Origin: Flammeovirga aprica JL-4
Lineage (GTDB): Bacteria; Bacteroidota; Bacteroidia; Cytophagales; Flammeovirgaceae
Reading direction: 5' to 3'
NCBI RefSeq assembly: GCF_012844305.1
Contig: NZ_JABANE010000032.1
Span: 1-64,000, forward strand
DNA length: 64,000 nucleotides
The notes beneath the pieces are model-generated. The model was not told the DNA's origin. It saw only the letters and a list, made by a program, of their open reading frames with translations, and did not search any database. A program made the translations under genes and the position numbers. Of the stretch, positions 14,201-22,283 are shown piece by piece (positions within the stretch are counted from its first letter, which is position 1; every line of letters starts with the position of its first letter).

Positions 14201-15191
14201 AGATCAGCCTACAAATGGTACTTTAACGGGAGACTTACCCAATGTAGTATATCGTTCAAATGATGGGTTTACGGGAGAAGAGGTCTTCACTTTTAGAGCA
14301 TTTGATGGAGAAGATTACAGTAATACAGCTACAGTGACTATCAATGTCACTCCTTTTATGAATAGTAAACCAGTTGCGGATAGTCAACAATTATTGATGA
14401 ATCAAGGGGAGTCTACATCGTTTACTTTAACTGGAAATGATGCGGATAATGATCCTATTACGTTCAGTATTTTGACTCAGCCATCCAATGGTACTATTAA
14501 TGGAGAAATTCCTAAACTGACGTACACTCCAAATGCTGATTTCAGCGGTGAGGATCAGATGACTTTTGTAATCAATGATGGTTTTGAAGACAGCGAAGTA
14601 GCAACCATTACTTTCCTTGTAAGAAGTAATGGTGAAACGCCTTCAGATAACACAGCTCCGGTAGCAGAGGACATAGTACTAGAAGTGAAAAATTCAACGT
14701 CTGCATTTATTGAACTAAAAGCTACGGATGAAGATAATGATGCATTGACTTATCATATTGTGAAAGATGTGGAAGTAGGTCGTTTAGATCACTTCGGAAA
14801 TAGTGTAGAGTACTATCCAGAGTCAGGTTTTGAAGGTGTAGTGACGTTTACTTATGTAGCCAATGATGGAGAAACTGAAAGTAATATTGCTACGGTTACA
14901 ATCACTGTAGTCAATGATGGGCAAGTAACAAGCATAGAAAATAAATTAGAAAAAGTATTGAATGTGACTATGACTACAAACGGTATTGTGATCAAGGATA
15001 AATCACAGAGAAATCAAGCCGTTGAACTCCTGCTTTACAATCTAAATGGTCAAATGATTTTCAATCAAAAGCAACAGGTACAACCTAATAGCACAGTGAC
15101 GGTTCCTTATTCATTTGACATTAATAAATTATATCTATTAAAAGTAGGTGTAGGTAATGACTTCCTTTTGAAAAAGGTTGTGTTTAAGTAA
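11256..15191 (+). CDS. giant cadherin-like/Ig-repeat surface protein with T9SS sorting domain
   Basis: I start at 11256 (MTMKRIIISF; 11262 is an alternative) because a normal signal peptide follows, ending at TTYAQ, whereas an upstream extension to 11085 reads through an inverted repeat. The mature protein has an N-terminal beta-rich region (about 20-410), possibly a carbohydrate-binding domain, a short FIVAR-like helical linker (about 430-485), then eight tandem repeats of about 90 residues. Each opens like N-APVA--QTLEV, carries calcium-binding-like acidic runs (TDEDGDALTYEL) and ends in DDSFTF-A-DG-YSN-ATV. The last ~75 residues are a T9SS sorting domain. No catalytic domain is recognised. 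It is probably a long calcium-stiffened surface adhesin or polysaccharide-binding stalk used with the flanking hydrolases. Confidence 0.85.
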   Translation: MTMKRIIISFLLLFSWTTYAQEAVTITYNFQNGFKASTSTISDDVLYPQRAIVGGSRLVNQGITDNMAVTQITNNNATNYNNTFFRFDIHTNKGAKFKINKVRVIQKSDHAGDPSAIAEGGTGNTYMFRVGTQVNGNTISNSDPEQSSDNLLFSDQLEETEYIPNDKYSMVKNGEYVSVYLTGRGERVGGNVIPDEQGGGIYEDDIFNWYVDQVIIEGEYVEGLSIPTFEVDYALNNKDMSVVSSSEKVSATEISRQNGESQWKQDRTFSIRLASNSNNLGFKNVGFIYDMNVASGYKAMINNYELKFAGSGEYGKSRTYRASIYHDKARDGSGTRVDYYQADVVAGVEKYGDGIKDMDYMSAFFNDNLVFEDSYSFLIGLNRTGKTDNTQLREYFTFDNVSIRGTVVPADAYDLYAEILTGQDLYVNAVIGSGDAEYLQEIVNRYKEALQSAVDFAFDESKTAGELTAKKTEVEALNEHFRNNTNSRSNVAPIVENKTLSTAKGVAVQFTLEGTDADNDIIKLSIKTQPQNGVISMVDGAYQYTPNQNFQGQETFTYVANDGRVDSNEGIITVTVQNENNNAPVANPQTLEVISGIELSITLEGTDVDGDVLSYEVVDQPTNGTLTGDLPNLKYVSDNGFEGDDSFTFKAFDGIAYSEIATVAITVNPAPNVPPKAEDQVVKVMTSETVDITLKATDENDDALTYELVTQPANGTLSGDLPNLQYVSDNGYVGDDSFTFRAYDGKEYSNVATVSITVTNLPNTAPIAKDQDLDVIAKEELSITLEATDQEDDVLTFEIVDQPSNGTLTGDLPNLTYVSNDGFEGNDSFTFKAFDGSEYSNVAIVNIEVKPIPNSVPVAKPQTLEVITNQALNITLEATDDDGDDLTYELVDQPTNGTLTGDLPNLIYTSDTDFEGDDSFTFRAFDGEDYSNTATVSITVKTVPNSVPVANDQTLEVMSTKPLSITLEATDEDGDALTYELVDQPTNGTLTGDLPNVVYRSNDGFTGEEVFTFRAFDGEDYSNTATVTINVTPFMNSKPVADSQQLLMNQGESTSFTLTGNDADNDPITFSILTQPSNGTINGEIPKLTYTPNADFSGEDQMTFVINDGFEDSEVATITFLVRSNGETPSDNTAPVAEDIVLEVKNSTSAFIELKATDEDNDALTYHIVKDVEVGRLDHFGNSVEYYPESGFEGVVTFTYVANDGETESNIATVTITVVNDGQVTSIENKLEKVLNVTMTTNGIVIKDKSQRNQAVELLLYNLNGQMIFNQKQQVQPNSTVTVPYSFDINKLYLLKVGVGNDFLLKKVVFK
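12723..14924 (+). repeat. eight tandem coding repeats of about 270 bp
   Basis: Repeat starts fall near 12723, 12998, 13269, 13539, 13815, 14085, 14361 and 14649, a spacing of about 270 bp. Units 2-6 are the most alike at DNA level, with recurring AATGGTACTTTAACAGGAGA. This suggests recent duplication or recombination inside the gene. The repeats are cadherin-like/Big_9-like domains in the protein. Confidence 0.8.
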
Positions 15192-15208
15192 TAATAAGTA
15201 GTGTAAAC

Positions 15209-15244
15209 CAATAGGTTGTCTAATTTCAGGCAACCTATTTACTT
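15209..15244 (+). terminator. hairpin after the cadherin-like gene
   Basis: ATAGGTTG (15211-15218) pairs with CAACCTAT (15231-15238), followed by a weak TTTACTT tail. It may partly separate the cadherin-like gene from the downstream hydrolase-esterase pair; the poor T-run makes read-through likely. Confidence 0.5.
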
Positions 15245-15255
15245 CCAAAATTAAG

Positions 15256-16203
15256 ATGTTAAGATTAAAGAAAATAACAACAATTATAGTGACTGCTGTG
15301 ATGTTGGCAGGTTGTGTGAATACTAAACAACAACAACAGAATACAAGTGATCATGTTTCACAAAATGATAAATACAAAGGAAATCTAGAGATCGTTATTG
15401 CAGATGTAAAACAAGCTCAGATTCACAATAAACTGAAAGATACCACACAAATCAATCATCTATTAGATGGTTTTGAGAAAATGCATGTAGATGGTGTTCG
15501 TATTACTATTTTTGGAGAGGAAGTGAACCCAAATCCAAAGATGTTTGACTATTTATATCACGAAGCTAGAAGAAGAGACTTTAAGATATTCGCCAACCCT
15601 GCACTCTGGGAAGGTGCCCGAAGAATTGTCAATAGAATCAACAAGGGTAAGAATACAGGACAGAAGGTACTGGGAGATAGTCAAGCCACTGATATATTGG
15701 TGGAACGTATTTTGAAGTTTTCCAAAGAATATCCTGTAGATTGGATTTGCCCTTTTAATGAAGATGGAAAGCCAGGACAATATTGGACGGCAACCCAAAT
15801 CAGCGAAACCTATCAAAGATTGGCTGAAAATAATATAAAAGCTGAATTAATAGGTCCATGTACTTGGGGCGTGGGCTCAGGAACGAAAATCTTAAACAAA
15901 ACAAATATCAAAGATTACATTTCTGTAGCAACAACACATAACCTTGGGTTTGAACATAACAAGTGGTCAAAGTTCTTGAAGTCGGCTAAAGGCTTGAAAG
16001 TTTGGGATTCTGAAACCAATATGAATAAAAAATATGAGGAAAAAGACATTAGAATCGATGCTGCAATGAAGGCAGGGGTCAACGGTCTTGTTCTTTATGA
16101 TTCTTGGACAGGAATTGATCTTACAACAGGTAATTTAAATGCCGTTGGAGAGCAATGGGTGGAGAAGTATTTGAAGCAAGACACCAGTGTTTCTAAAATT
16201 TAA
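15256..16203 (+). CDS. putative TIM-barrel glycoside hydrolase lipoprotein (paralogue A)
   Basis: A lipoprotein signal is clear: KKITTIIVTAVMLAGC with Cys20. The mature domain (about 40-305) looks like a clan GH-A-type barrel: alternating strand/helix segments, an early ADVKQAQIHN strand, a candidate catalytic Glu169 in PFNEDGKPG and a second candidate Glu253 in WDSETN, 84 residues later. I do not recognise the CAZy family. The protein at 17248 is a clear paralogue sharing all these motifs, so the two glutamates are conserved between copies. Placement in a CAZyme cluster supports polysaccharide or oligosaccharide cleavage at the outer-membrane surface. It is followed 2 bp later by the esterase gene, so the two are probably co-translated. 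Confidence 0.65.
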   Translation: MLRLKKITTIIVTAVMLAGCVNTKQQQQNTSDHVSQNDKYKGNLEIVIADVKQAQIHNKLKDTTQINHLLDGFEKMHVDGVRITIFGEEVNPNPKMFDYLYHEARRRDFKIFANPALWEGARRIVNRINKGKNTGQKVLGDSQATDILVERILKFSKEYPVDWICPFNEDGKPGQYWTATQISETYQRLAENNIKAELIGPCTWGVGSGTKILNKTNIKDYISVATTHNLGFEHNKWSKFLKSAKGLKVWDSETNMNKKYEEKDIRIDAAMKAGVNGLVLYDSWTGIDLTTGNLNAVGEQWVEKYLKQDTSVSKI

Positions 16204-16205
16204 AA

Positions 16206-17030
16206 ATGAAAATCCTAGCATTAGTTTTGTGCTTTTTTTCTTTCACTGTCACCTACGCACAAGAAGAGATTTTATATAAGAGTATCGATTCTGTAGAGCT
16301 GTACCTTGAAGTGCATAAGCCTGCCAAAATGGTGGAAGGGAAACGATATCCTGCCATGATTTTTTATTTTGGAGGAGGATGGAATACAGGAACGAGAAGT
16401 CAGTTCGAGAGACATGCAAAGCATTACGCTGCAAAAGGAATTATCTGTTTCCTTGCAGACTACAGAGTATTTAAGAGAAATAACACCACGCCATTTCAGG
16501 CCTTGAATGATGCTAAATCAGCCATTCGGTTTCTAAGAAAAAATGCGGAGTCATTACAAATTGATCCATCAAGAATTATCGCTTCAGGAGGGTCCGCTGG
16601 AGGACATTTAGCTGTTGCAACTGCAATTGTGGAAGGTTATAATGATGCTTCTGATGATCTAACTTACAGTTGTAAACCAAATGCTCTTGTTCTTTTTAAT
16701 CCCGTGATAGATAACGGTCCAGGGGGTTATGGATTTGAAAGAATAGGCATGGAATACAAAAGTTTTTCTCCGTTGCATAATATTGTAGCAGGTGCACCGC
16801 CCACACTTATTTTATTAGGCACAAAAGACCATCTGATTCCGGTTACGACAGCACAATATTATCAGCATGTAATGAAGAAAGTGAAAAGTAAATGTGTGTT
16901 GAAAATCTATGAGGGAGGGAAGCACGGTTTCTTCAATTACAAAGAGAAAAATAAGGAGTATTATACAAGTACAATGAAAGATACTGATGATTTTTTAGAG
17001 TCATTGGGCTATTTCAATAAAGCAAATTGA
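16206..17030 (+). CDS. secreted alpha/beta-hydrolase carbohydrate esterase
   Basis: The signal peptide ends near residue 18 (TYAQ). The fold is the acetyl-esterase/BD-FAE-like alpha/beta hydrolase: the oxyanion motif FGGGW near 55-59, nucleophile Ser130 in GGSAGGH, acid Asp208 in GTKDHLIP and His240 in GGKHGF. Such enzymes remove acetyl or other acyl groups from carbohydrates so glycosidases can act. It starts 2 bp after the putative hydrolase lipoprotein and is probably in the same transcript. The acyl group and sugar are not determinable. Confidence 0.85.
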   Translation: MKILALVLCFFSFTVTYAQEEILYKSIDSVELYLEVHKPAKMVEGKRYPAMIFYFGGGWNTGTRSQFERHAKHYAAKGIICFLADYRVFKRNNTTPFQALNDAKSAIRFLRKNAESLQIDPSRIIASGGSAGGHLAVATAIVEGYNDASDDLTYSCKPNALVLFNPVIDNGPGGYGFERIGMEYKSFSPLHNIVAGAPPTLILLGTKDHLIPVTTAQYYQHVMKKVKSKCVLKIYEGGKHGFFNYKEKNKEYYTSTMKDTDDFLESLGYFNKAN

Positions 17031-17137
17031 GTTAACAGTTTAGAAGCCTAGAGGGGAAAGAAGTTTTATCAGAATGATGATGATTTAACGATTTAAGGGC
17101 CGTTTTAAACCAATTTTTCCCCTCTAGAAACTGTTAC
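17031..17137. repeat. long inverted repeat between esterase and hydrolase genes
   Basis: The left arm 17031-17059 and right arm 17114-17137 pair through TAACAGTTT/AAACTGTTA and CTAGAGGGGAAA/TTTCCCCTCTAG, with a 6-base bulge in the left arm. There is no T-tract. It has the same size and position type as the inverted repeat at 11071-11174 but a different sequence. Confidence 0.75.
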
Positions 17138-17247
17138 CTTTCAATACATTTACGGTAATCAAAAACTAATAACCTACACGTGTAAGTTCTAATTAGACAA
17201 CAAAAGGTGTGAAAATCATGCCTTTGCAACCAGTAAAAAGTATTGAA

Positions 17248-18687
17248 ATGAAACAACGCAACTTATGGCTTCAGTTTACTGTGGCTCTTCATCTATTATT
17301 ACTTATTTTCTCTTGTAATGACAGGGTAACTGAGATCAGCACTACTGTTGAAACAACAACTGAAAATCAACTGTCAAACCAAAGAGTGTCTAGCCTTTCT
17401 ATGCATCATTATGTAGAGGAACTTGACATTGTATTGGGAGATGTAAAACAAGGTCAAATCCATAATGGTATTAAGACAACTCAAGAAGTAGATGCAATTT
17501 TAGGTGGATTTAAAGAAATGGGAGTAGGCGGTATTCGAATCGCTATTTTTGCAGATAATGTGAACCCCAATCCCGTCATTTATGATTACCTCTATACACA
17601 AGCGAAAGCAGCCGGGTTTAAAATTTTTGCCAATCCAGCAAAATGGGAAGGAGGTAAAAGAATTGCCAACGGTATTTTGGATGACGAAGAAGGCGGTGCA
17701 GGCCCTTCTGTTCTAGGTAAAACAGCGGCCAAAAATGCATTGGTATCAAGAATCAAAGCCTTCACTCAACAATATCAAGTAGATTGGGTTTGCCCTTTTA
17801 ATGAAGATGGGAGACCTGGTGCTTTTTGGTATGCCAATCAGATGGATAATATCTTCTCTGAACTTCATGCCGCTGATTTAAATGGTGCAACACTGATAGG
17901 ACCTTGTACATGGGGTATTGAAGCAGGGATTTTGGTTTTAAATAACACCAATATTAAAGATTATATTTCTATTGCTACCACTCATAACCTAGGTTTTCAG
18001 CATAGCCTTTGGCCTACTTTTATTGCAGCTGCAGGAAATTTAACGGTATGGGATTCTGAAACCAATCAGAATAAAAAATTCAGCAATTTGGATGTAAGAA
18101 TTGATGCCGCTATCAAAAATGGTGTGGATGGGATAGTTATTTATGACTCTTTCAAGGGGATAAACTTCAAATCAAATGCATCCACTTTAACTGCAGAAGG
18201 AGTAGATATGAATTCGGGTCAAGATTATAAAAATTGGATTACCCAATATTACCTGATTCAGAATAAAGAAACCACGGATCGAATTAAGCCTTATGAGAAT
18301 GGGATAGATAATTCATTAATTGTAGAAGTACCCAATTCATGGAGCGGAGAGAACTCTCAATGGGAATTGATCCCTGTAGAAGGAGAGTGGTTTAGGTTGA
18401 GAAACAGAGGAAGTGGGGTGTATATGAGACCGGAAACAAATGATGATTATGCCAATATTATAGCAAAAATAAACTTTACAGGTCTCGCTTTACATACACA
18501 ATGGAGGTTTATTGATGTAGATGGAACTCATGTTTTTATAGAAAACAGAGGAAGTGGAAAAAGGTTGAAAGCGAGAAGTTACGATGATATTTCAACCACC
18601 AATGATGTTGACTTGATTAAAATCAACCAAGTACCTGACACTTGGACAGGTGATTGGTCACAATGGAGCCTGATTAAGGCCAATTAA
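17248..18687 (+). CDS. putative TIM-barrel glycoside hydrolase lipoprotein with ricin/CBM13-like tail (paralogue B)
   Basis: I prefer the start at 17248 (MKQRNLWLQ) over 17209 because it gives a compact lipoprotein signal ending LLLLIFSC. Residues about 55-340 match the protein at 15256 throughout: DVKQGQIHN, NPNP, FKIFANPAKWEG, PFNEDGRPG with Glu186 and WDSETN with Glu271. Unlike that paralogue, it carries about 120 extra C-terminal residues with repeated SQWELI/TQWRFI/SQWSLI and RNRGSGVYMR/ENRGSGKRLK units, typical of a ricin-type beta-trefoil or CBM13-like lectin. It is therefore likely a sugar-binding version of the same enzyme. CAZy family and substrate are unknown to me. Confidence 0.7.
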   Translation: MKQRNLWLQFTVALHLLLLIFSCNDRVTEISTTVETTTENQLSNQRVSSLSMHHYVEELDIVLGDVKQGQIHNGIKTTQEVDAILGGFKEMGVGGIRIAIFADNVNPNPVIYDYLYTQAKAAGFKIFANPAKWEGGKRIANGILDDEEGGAGPSVLGKTAAKNALVSRIKAFTQQYQVDWVCPFNEDGRPGAFWYANQMDNIFSELHAADLNGATLIGPCTWGIEAGILVLNNTNIKDYISIATTHNLGFQHSLWPTFIAAAGNLTVWDSETNQNKKFSNLDVRIDAAIKNGVDGIVIYDSFKGINFKSNASTLTAEGVDMNSGQDYKNWITQYYLIQNKETTDRIKPYENGIDNSLIVEVPNSWSGENSQWELIPVEGEWFRLRNRGSGVYMRPETNDDYANIIAKINFTGLALHTQWRFIDVDGTHVFIENRGSGKRLKARSYDDISTTNDVDLIKINQVPDTWTGDWSQWSLIKAN

Positions 18688-18699
18688 TTTGTGAAAAAG

Positions 18700-18746
18700 A
18701 AAAGCCTGCTAGAATCTCTATTGGTTCGAGCAGGCTTTCTCTTATT
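18700..18746. terminator. bidirectional terminator between convergent genes
   Basis: AAAGCCTGCT (18701-18710) pairs perfectly with AGCAGGCTTT (18729-18738). TCTTATTTTAT follows on the plus strand and TTTCTTTTTCAC on the minus strand, so it can end both the hydrolase gene and the convergent DUF3667 gene. Confidence 0.8.
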
Positions 18747-18759
18747 TTATATCGAAACA

Positions 18760-19818
18760 TTAAAAGATCAATAAACTGATGACAATCTCAAATAAGATGA
18801 CCCAGAAAATCATGATACTGTGAATAGAGGAAGCCAAGAATAGTTTGATAATCGTTTTTGCCCACCCTTGTTTATAGAATTTTTTAAACATGATCAATAC
18901 AACTGCTGTCCAATAGAAATAGAAAACAAAAAGCATCCAACTTTTTATACCCCAAGGAATAAGATTTATCAAAATCATACTACCAAACATAAATAAGGTG
19001 AAGGCGTGTAAATGTACTGAAAACAGGAGATGTTGAATGTATAAATTTTCTCGGTTACGAATGTATAGTAATTTAAGATACAGACCAAAAAGAGGTACCA
19101 GGAGCATAATGGCAATTGGAATATTTTCAATGACCGTCTGGAAAAATGTTACTCCTTTTTCTTTATAAAAATATTGAGCCTGTTTGATCATCTTTACCTG
19201 ATACCAAGAAGTGATCCCCAAAGAATCCTCAATCGTTTGATCATCTACGGTTTCTGTTTCTCTAATGAACCAAATGATATCTTTTATTCTCTTGTCATCT
19301 GCTTTAGAAAGAAGGCTGCCATCGTCGTCATCCTCTTCGTCTTCTACTTCTCCTAGGTCATCATTTACCTGATATTCACTCTTTATAGAATCGACTAGAA
19401 CTTCCACTTTTTGTGCTTCTTCTTCTTCTTCAGCATTAATCTGTACTAATGGAGTGTCTCTTTCTTTCGGAAGGTGTTTTTCTAAATCGAGACTGAACGA
19501 GTGTTTGTCTATGATGACATTATTAAAAATGAAAAGGAAAAATAAACTGGAAATTAGATACAGTCGGACAGGATGGACATAACTCTGTCTTCTTCCACTT
19601 AAATATTCTTCGGTAAGAAACTGTGGTTTTGTAAAAAAGGGTAGGAAAGTATGTTTAAGCTTAGAATCAATACCAAAAGCTTCATTAATATAATCTTTTA
19701 TGATTCTAAGAAAATTAGTGTTGTAATTTGCTCTACTTTGACCACATGACGGACAGAAGTGCTCATCAGATTCAAATTCATGATCACAGTTAGTACAGTT
19801 TTTTTTAAGACTTTGCAT
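18760..19818 (-). CDS. DUF3667 membrane protein with N-terminal zinc ribbon
   Basis: The N-terminus carries two CxxC knuckles, CTNCDHEFESDEHFCPSCG, i.e. a zinc ribbon (residues about 8-26). It is followed by the DUF3667-type segment with FLTEEYLSGRRQSYVHPVRLYLISSLFF, an acidic cytoplasmic or lumenal stretch (about 125-170, with EDEEDDDDG) and four to five hydrophobic helices to the end. DUF3667 proteins are common in Bacteroidota and uncharacterised. It is monocistronic, convergent with the CAZyme cluster and upstream of the SpoIIE gene terminator. Confidence 0.8.
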   Translation of the reverse strand: MQSLKKNCTNCDHEFESDEHFCPSCGQSRANYNTNFLRIIKDYINEAFGIDSKLKHTFLPFFTKPQFLTEEYLSGRRQSYVHPVRLYLISSLFFLFIFNNVIIDKHSFSLDLEKHLPKERDTPLVQINAEEEEEAQKVEVLVDSIKSEYQVNDDLGEVEDEEDDDDGSLLSKADDKRIKDIIWFIRETETVDDQTIEDSLGITSWYQVKMIKQAQYFYKEKGVTFFQTVIENIPIAIMLLVPLFGLYLKLLYIRNRENLYIQHLLFSVHLHAFTLFMFGSMILINLIPWGIKSWMLFVFYFYWTAVVLIMFKKFYKQGWAKTIIKLFLASSIHSIMIFWVILFEIVISLLIF

Positions 19819-19862
19819 TTAAAAAGTTAGATTATTGAATTGGAAATTTACTTGTATTTAGT

Positions 19863-19913
19863 TTAAAAAGCGTGTTTTAAGCAAAACATAATACGATACT
19901 CGAAACACGCTTT
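19863..19913 (-). terminator. terminator of the 7TM-DISM/SpoIIE gene
   Basis: On the minus strand AAAGCGTGTTT (19913-19903) pairs with AAACACGCTTT (19877-19867), followed by a T-run. It lies 13 bp past the stop codon. Confidence 0.8.
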
Positions 19914-19925
19914 AAATAAATACTT

Positions 19926-21992
19926 TTATGGTAAAAATCCAATTAACAGCATATCGTCAATTTGCTTTTGTTCACCTTTCCATCGTTCAATTGCCTCTTC
20001 AAGTTGAACTCCCTGATCTTCCATAGAGAGAGTTCTGCCTTCTTGTATGATATTGAGTAGTCCTTGTCTCATTAATTTTTTCCCTTTTTCACCTCCAAAC
20101 TGATCTTGGATTCCATCGGAGAAAATATAAAAGCCTTCGATTTCATCTGTTATTGGGATATGATGAGCAGTAAATCTCATAGCATCATAATGCGGGTGGA
20201 TATTACCGCCAACTGACTTTTTATCCCCTTTAATGATTTCAATGCTTTTGTCTTTTTTCAATATAACAAGTGGATTTTTGGCTCCAGAATAATAAAGGTT
20301 TTCTTTTTTATCATCCCAAATACAAAGGGCAATGTCCATTCCCTCTTTATTATTATTATTTCTTTGATTGAAATTTTTCTTCACATGATCATCCAATTGA
20401 TCTAAGATTTCATCAGGTGAGGTTGATTTTGATACTGTGATAATTTCCCTAAGTGAGTTTCCTGCCATCATAGAAACAAATGCACCAGGAACGCCATGTC
20501 CTGTACAATCTACTGCGGCGAGATAATGGAAATTATTCATTTTTTTATACCAATAAATATCACCACTTACTACATCTTTTGGCTTATAATAAATAAAATA
20601 AGAACTAATATTATTACTCAATTCATCTTTTGTAGGAAGAATAGAGTCTTGAATTCTATGAGCGTAATTAATAGATGATTCCAAGTCATTATTTTTCTTA
20701 TTAATCATCTCATTTTGTTGGAAAACCTGTTCTACAAGAACGTTCAATTCTTCATTGGTAGCATTGAGTTCCTCAGTTCTTTCAGTTACTTTTTCTTCAA
20801 GTATTTTATTTTGATTCAGAATTAGATTATTCTTTTCCAGTTCTAGCTGATTGATTTTTTGACCAATAGCTAAGGCTAAGAAAAACATCTCTAAAGTTGA
20901 TCCAATCTGCCAAGCATAATCCGTAAATTTGTTATAGGGAATAATATCAGCACCAGCTAGAACAAAGATTAGCGCAGCACAGATATAAAAATTAAAGGCA
21001 ACTAAAAATAGGCGTGCTTCTCTATTTCCTTTTTTGATCAGTACAATAGAAGAATACAACATGATTACTGCTCCAAAGAAACCACTGACCTGATTGATCA
21101 ATGAACAGATCATATTAAATCCAAAAATAACCGCAATAATAGCCACACTAAATGCTCCAATACCTATAAAGTAAAAGAGTTTTAACTTAGGGAGTGACTC
21201 ATTTATCTTTAAGAATTTATATCCAAATAAAACCGAGGCGAGTCCAGCAACAGCAGGCCACATAGGTCCTCTTTCAGCAATAAAACCGAAACTGCCCCAT
21301 ATATGTGCATCGTGCCCTTGAAAGTGAGCGACCATCATACCAATGGCTAACACATAAATTACATAGTAAAGATAAGTGGTGTCTTTTGCTGTGAAATACA
21401 CAAACAGGTTGTATATCAACATGATCAGTATAAATCCATAATAAATACCATCTGTGATACTTGTATCATAAATGTATTGAATATAAGATTTTGATGACCC
21501 ATAATATAGCCAGAACTGAAGGTAATTGGCGTTTATTTTTAAATAGAAATACCTGTCAGGATTGAAATCATTATTGAGGTTAAAATAGGTATTAGGGATT
21601 TTATAATCTTTTTTGAAGAAGTTTTTAGTGTATCCATCTTCTTGTAATAGATACACAGCTTCATCAATTGGAGTGTAAAGGTTTACCTCTTCAATTAAGG
21701 CTGTTTTCAAATGTAGAATTGGATCATGGAGATCACTTGGAAGTTTGAATCGGATCCAAATTATGGCCTTGTTGTTACCAAAATTTAAAACCTTTTCCTC
21801 AAACTTTTTAAAAGATTTATTTTGAATAGTATTAATGTCAAATTCATGCTTTTCATCAATAAAAACCTCTGTTTGATCACTAATATTAAAGGGAGTAGAA
21901 GCCCATGCACTTGGTAATTGAATGAGTAATGTAACAAATAAAAAAAGTCTATATCCAATCATTGTTTTCGATAGATGAATAGTAATGTACAA
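19926..21992 (-). CDS. 7TM-DISM receptor with SpoIIE-type PP2C phosphatase
   Basis: Domains in order: signal peptide (to about residue 31), extracellular 7TMR-DISMED2-like beta domain (about 35-170), seven transmembrane helices of the 7TMR-DISM family (about 185-385), a coiled coil (about 388-445) and a SpoIIE/PP2C phosphatase (about 450-688) with metal-binding DCTGHGVPGAF near 495 and FSDGIQDQFGG. The architecture suggests an external ligand controls dephosphorylation of an anti-anti-sigma (STAS) target in a partner-switching circuit. No STAS or HPK/RsbW-like gene is adjacent, so its target is encoded elsewhere. Confident on domains, not on ligand. Confidence 0.9.
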   Translation of the reverse strand: MYITIHLSKTMIGYRLFLFVTLLIQLPSAWASTPFNISDQTEVFIDEKHEFDINTIQNKSFKKFEEKVLNFGNNKAIIWIRFKLPSDLHDPILHLKTALIEEVNLYTPIDEAVYLLQEDGYTKNFFKKDYKIPNTYFNLNNDFNPDRYFYLKINANYLQFWLYYGSSKSYIQYIYDTSITDGIYYGFILIMLIYNLFVYFTAKDTTYLYYVIYVLAIGMMVAHFQGHDAHIWGSFGFIAERGPMWPAVAGLASVLFGYKFLKINESLPKLKLFYFIGIGAFSVAIIAVIFGFNMICSLINQVSGFFGAVIMLYSSIVLIKKGNREARLFLVAFNFYICAALIFVLAGADIIPYNKFTDYAWQIGSTLEMFFLALAIGQKINQLELEKNNLILNQNKILEEKVTERTEELNATNEELNVLVEQVFQQNEMINKKNNDLESSINYAHRIQDSILPTKDELSNNISSYFIYYKPKDVVSGDIYWYKKMNNFHYLAAVDCTGHGVPGAFVSMMAGNSLREIITVSKSTSPDEILDQLDDHVKKNFNQRNNNNKEGMDIALCIWDDKKENLYYSGAKNPLVILKKDKSIEIIKGDKKSVGGNIHPHYDAMRFTAHHIPITDEIEGFYIFSDGIQDQFGGEKGKKLMRQGLLNIIQEGRTLSMEDQGVQLEEAIERWKGEQKQIDDMLLIGFLP

Positions 21993-22223
21993 GTATATTG
22001 TCCGATAAAAAATCTAAAAAGGTCACATCTTAGGAAGTGTGCATTCTCATAAAAACATTGGTAAGATATTAAATCAAAGGCAGAAATAATATTAATATGA
22101 ACTAGATGTTGATTGAATAATGCAATTGTAAATTTAAATAATACAATTTATTGATTTAAGTAATTGATTGATAGTTGATTAATACAATTGTTAACGTTTG
22201 TTTAGTGTGTGGCTTACAAATAA

Positions 22224-22260
22224 TAAAAAAGGTAAGCCCATAAAAAAATACGGACTTACC
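22224..22260 (-). terminator. terminator of kdnAB
   Basis: On the minus strand GGTAAGTCC (22260-22252) pairs with GGGCTTACC (22239-22231), followed by TTTTTT. It lies 24 bp past the kdnB stop. Confidence 0.85.
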
Positions 22261-22283
22261 CAAACTTGAAAGATTATGGATGA

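Noticed and set aside
12723-14924. Possible CRISPR or non-coding tandem array.
   Set aside because: The repeat unit is about 270 bp, stays in one reading frame and codes for cadherin-like domains; there are no short spacers.
17209-17247. Earlier start of the hydrolase with CBM13-like tail.
   Set aside because: The extra 13 residues before MKQRNLWLQ weaken the lipoprotein signal; I prefer 17248.
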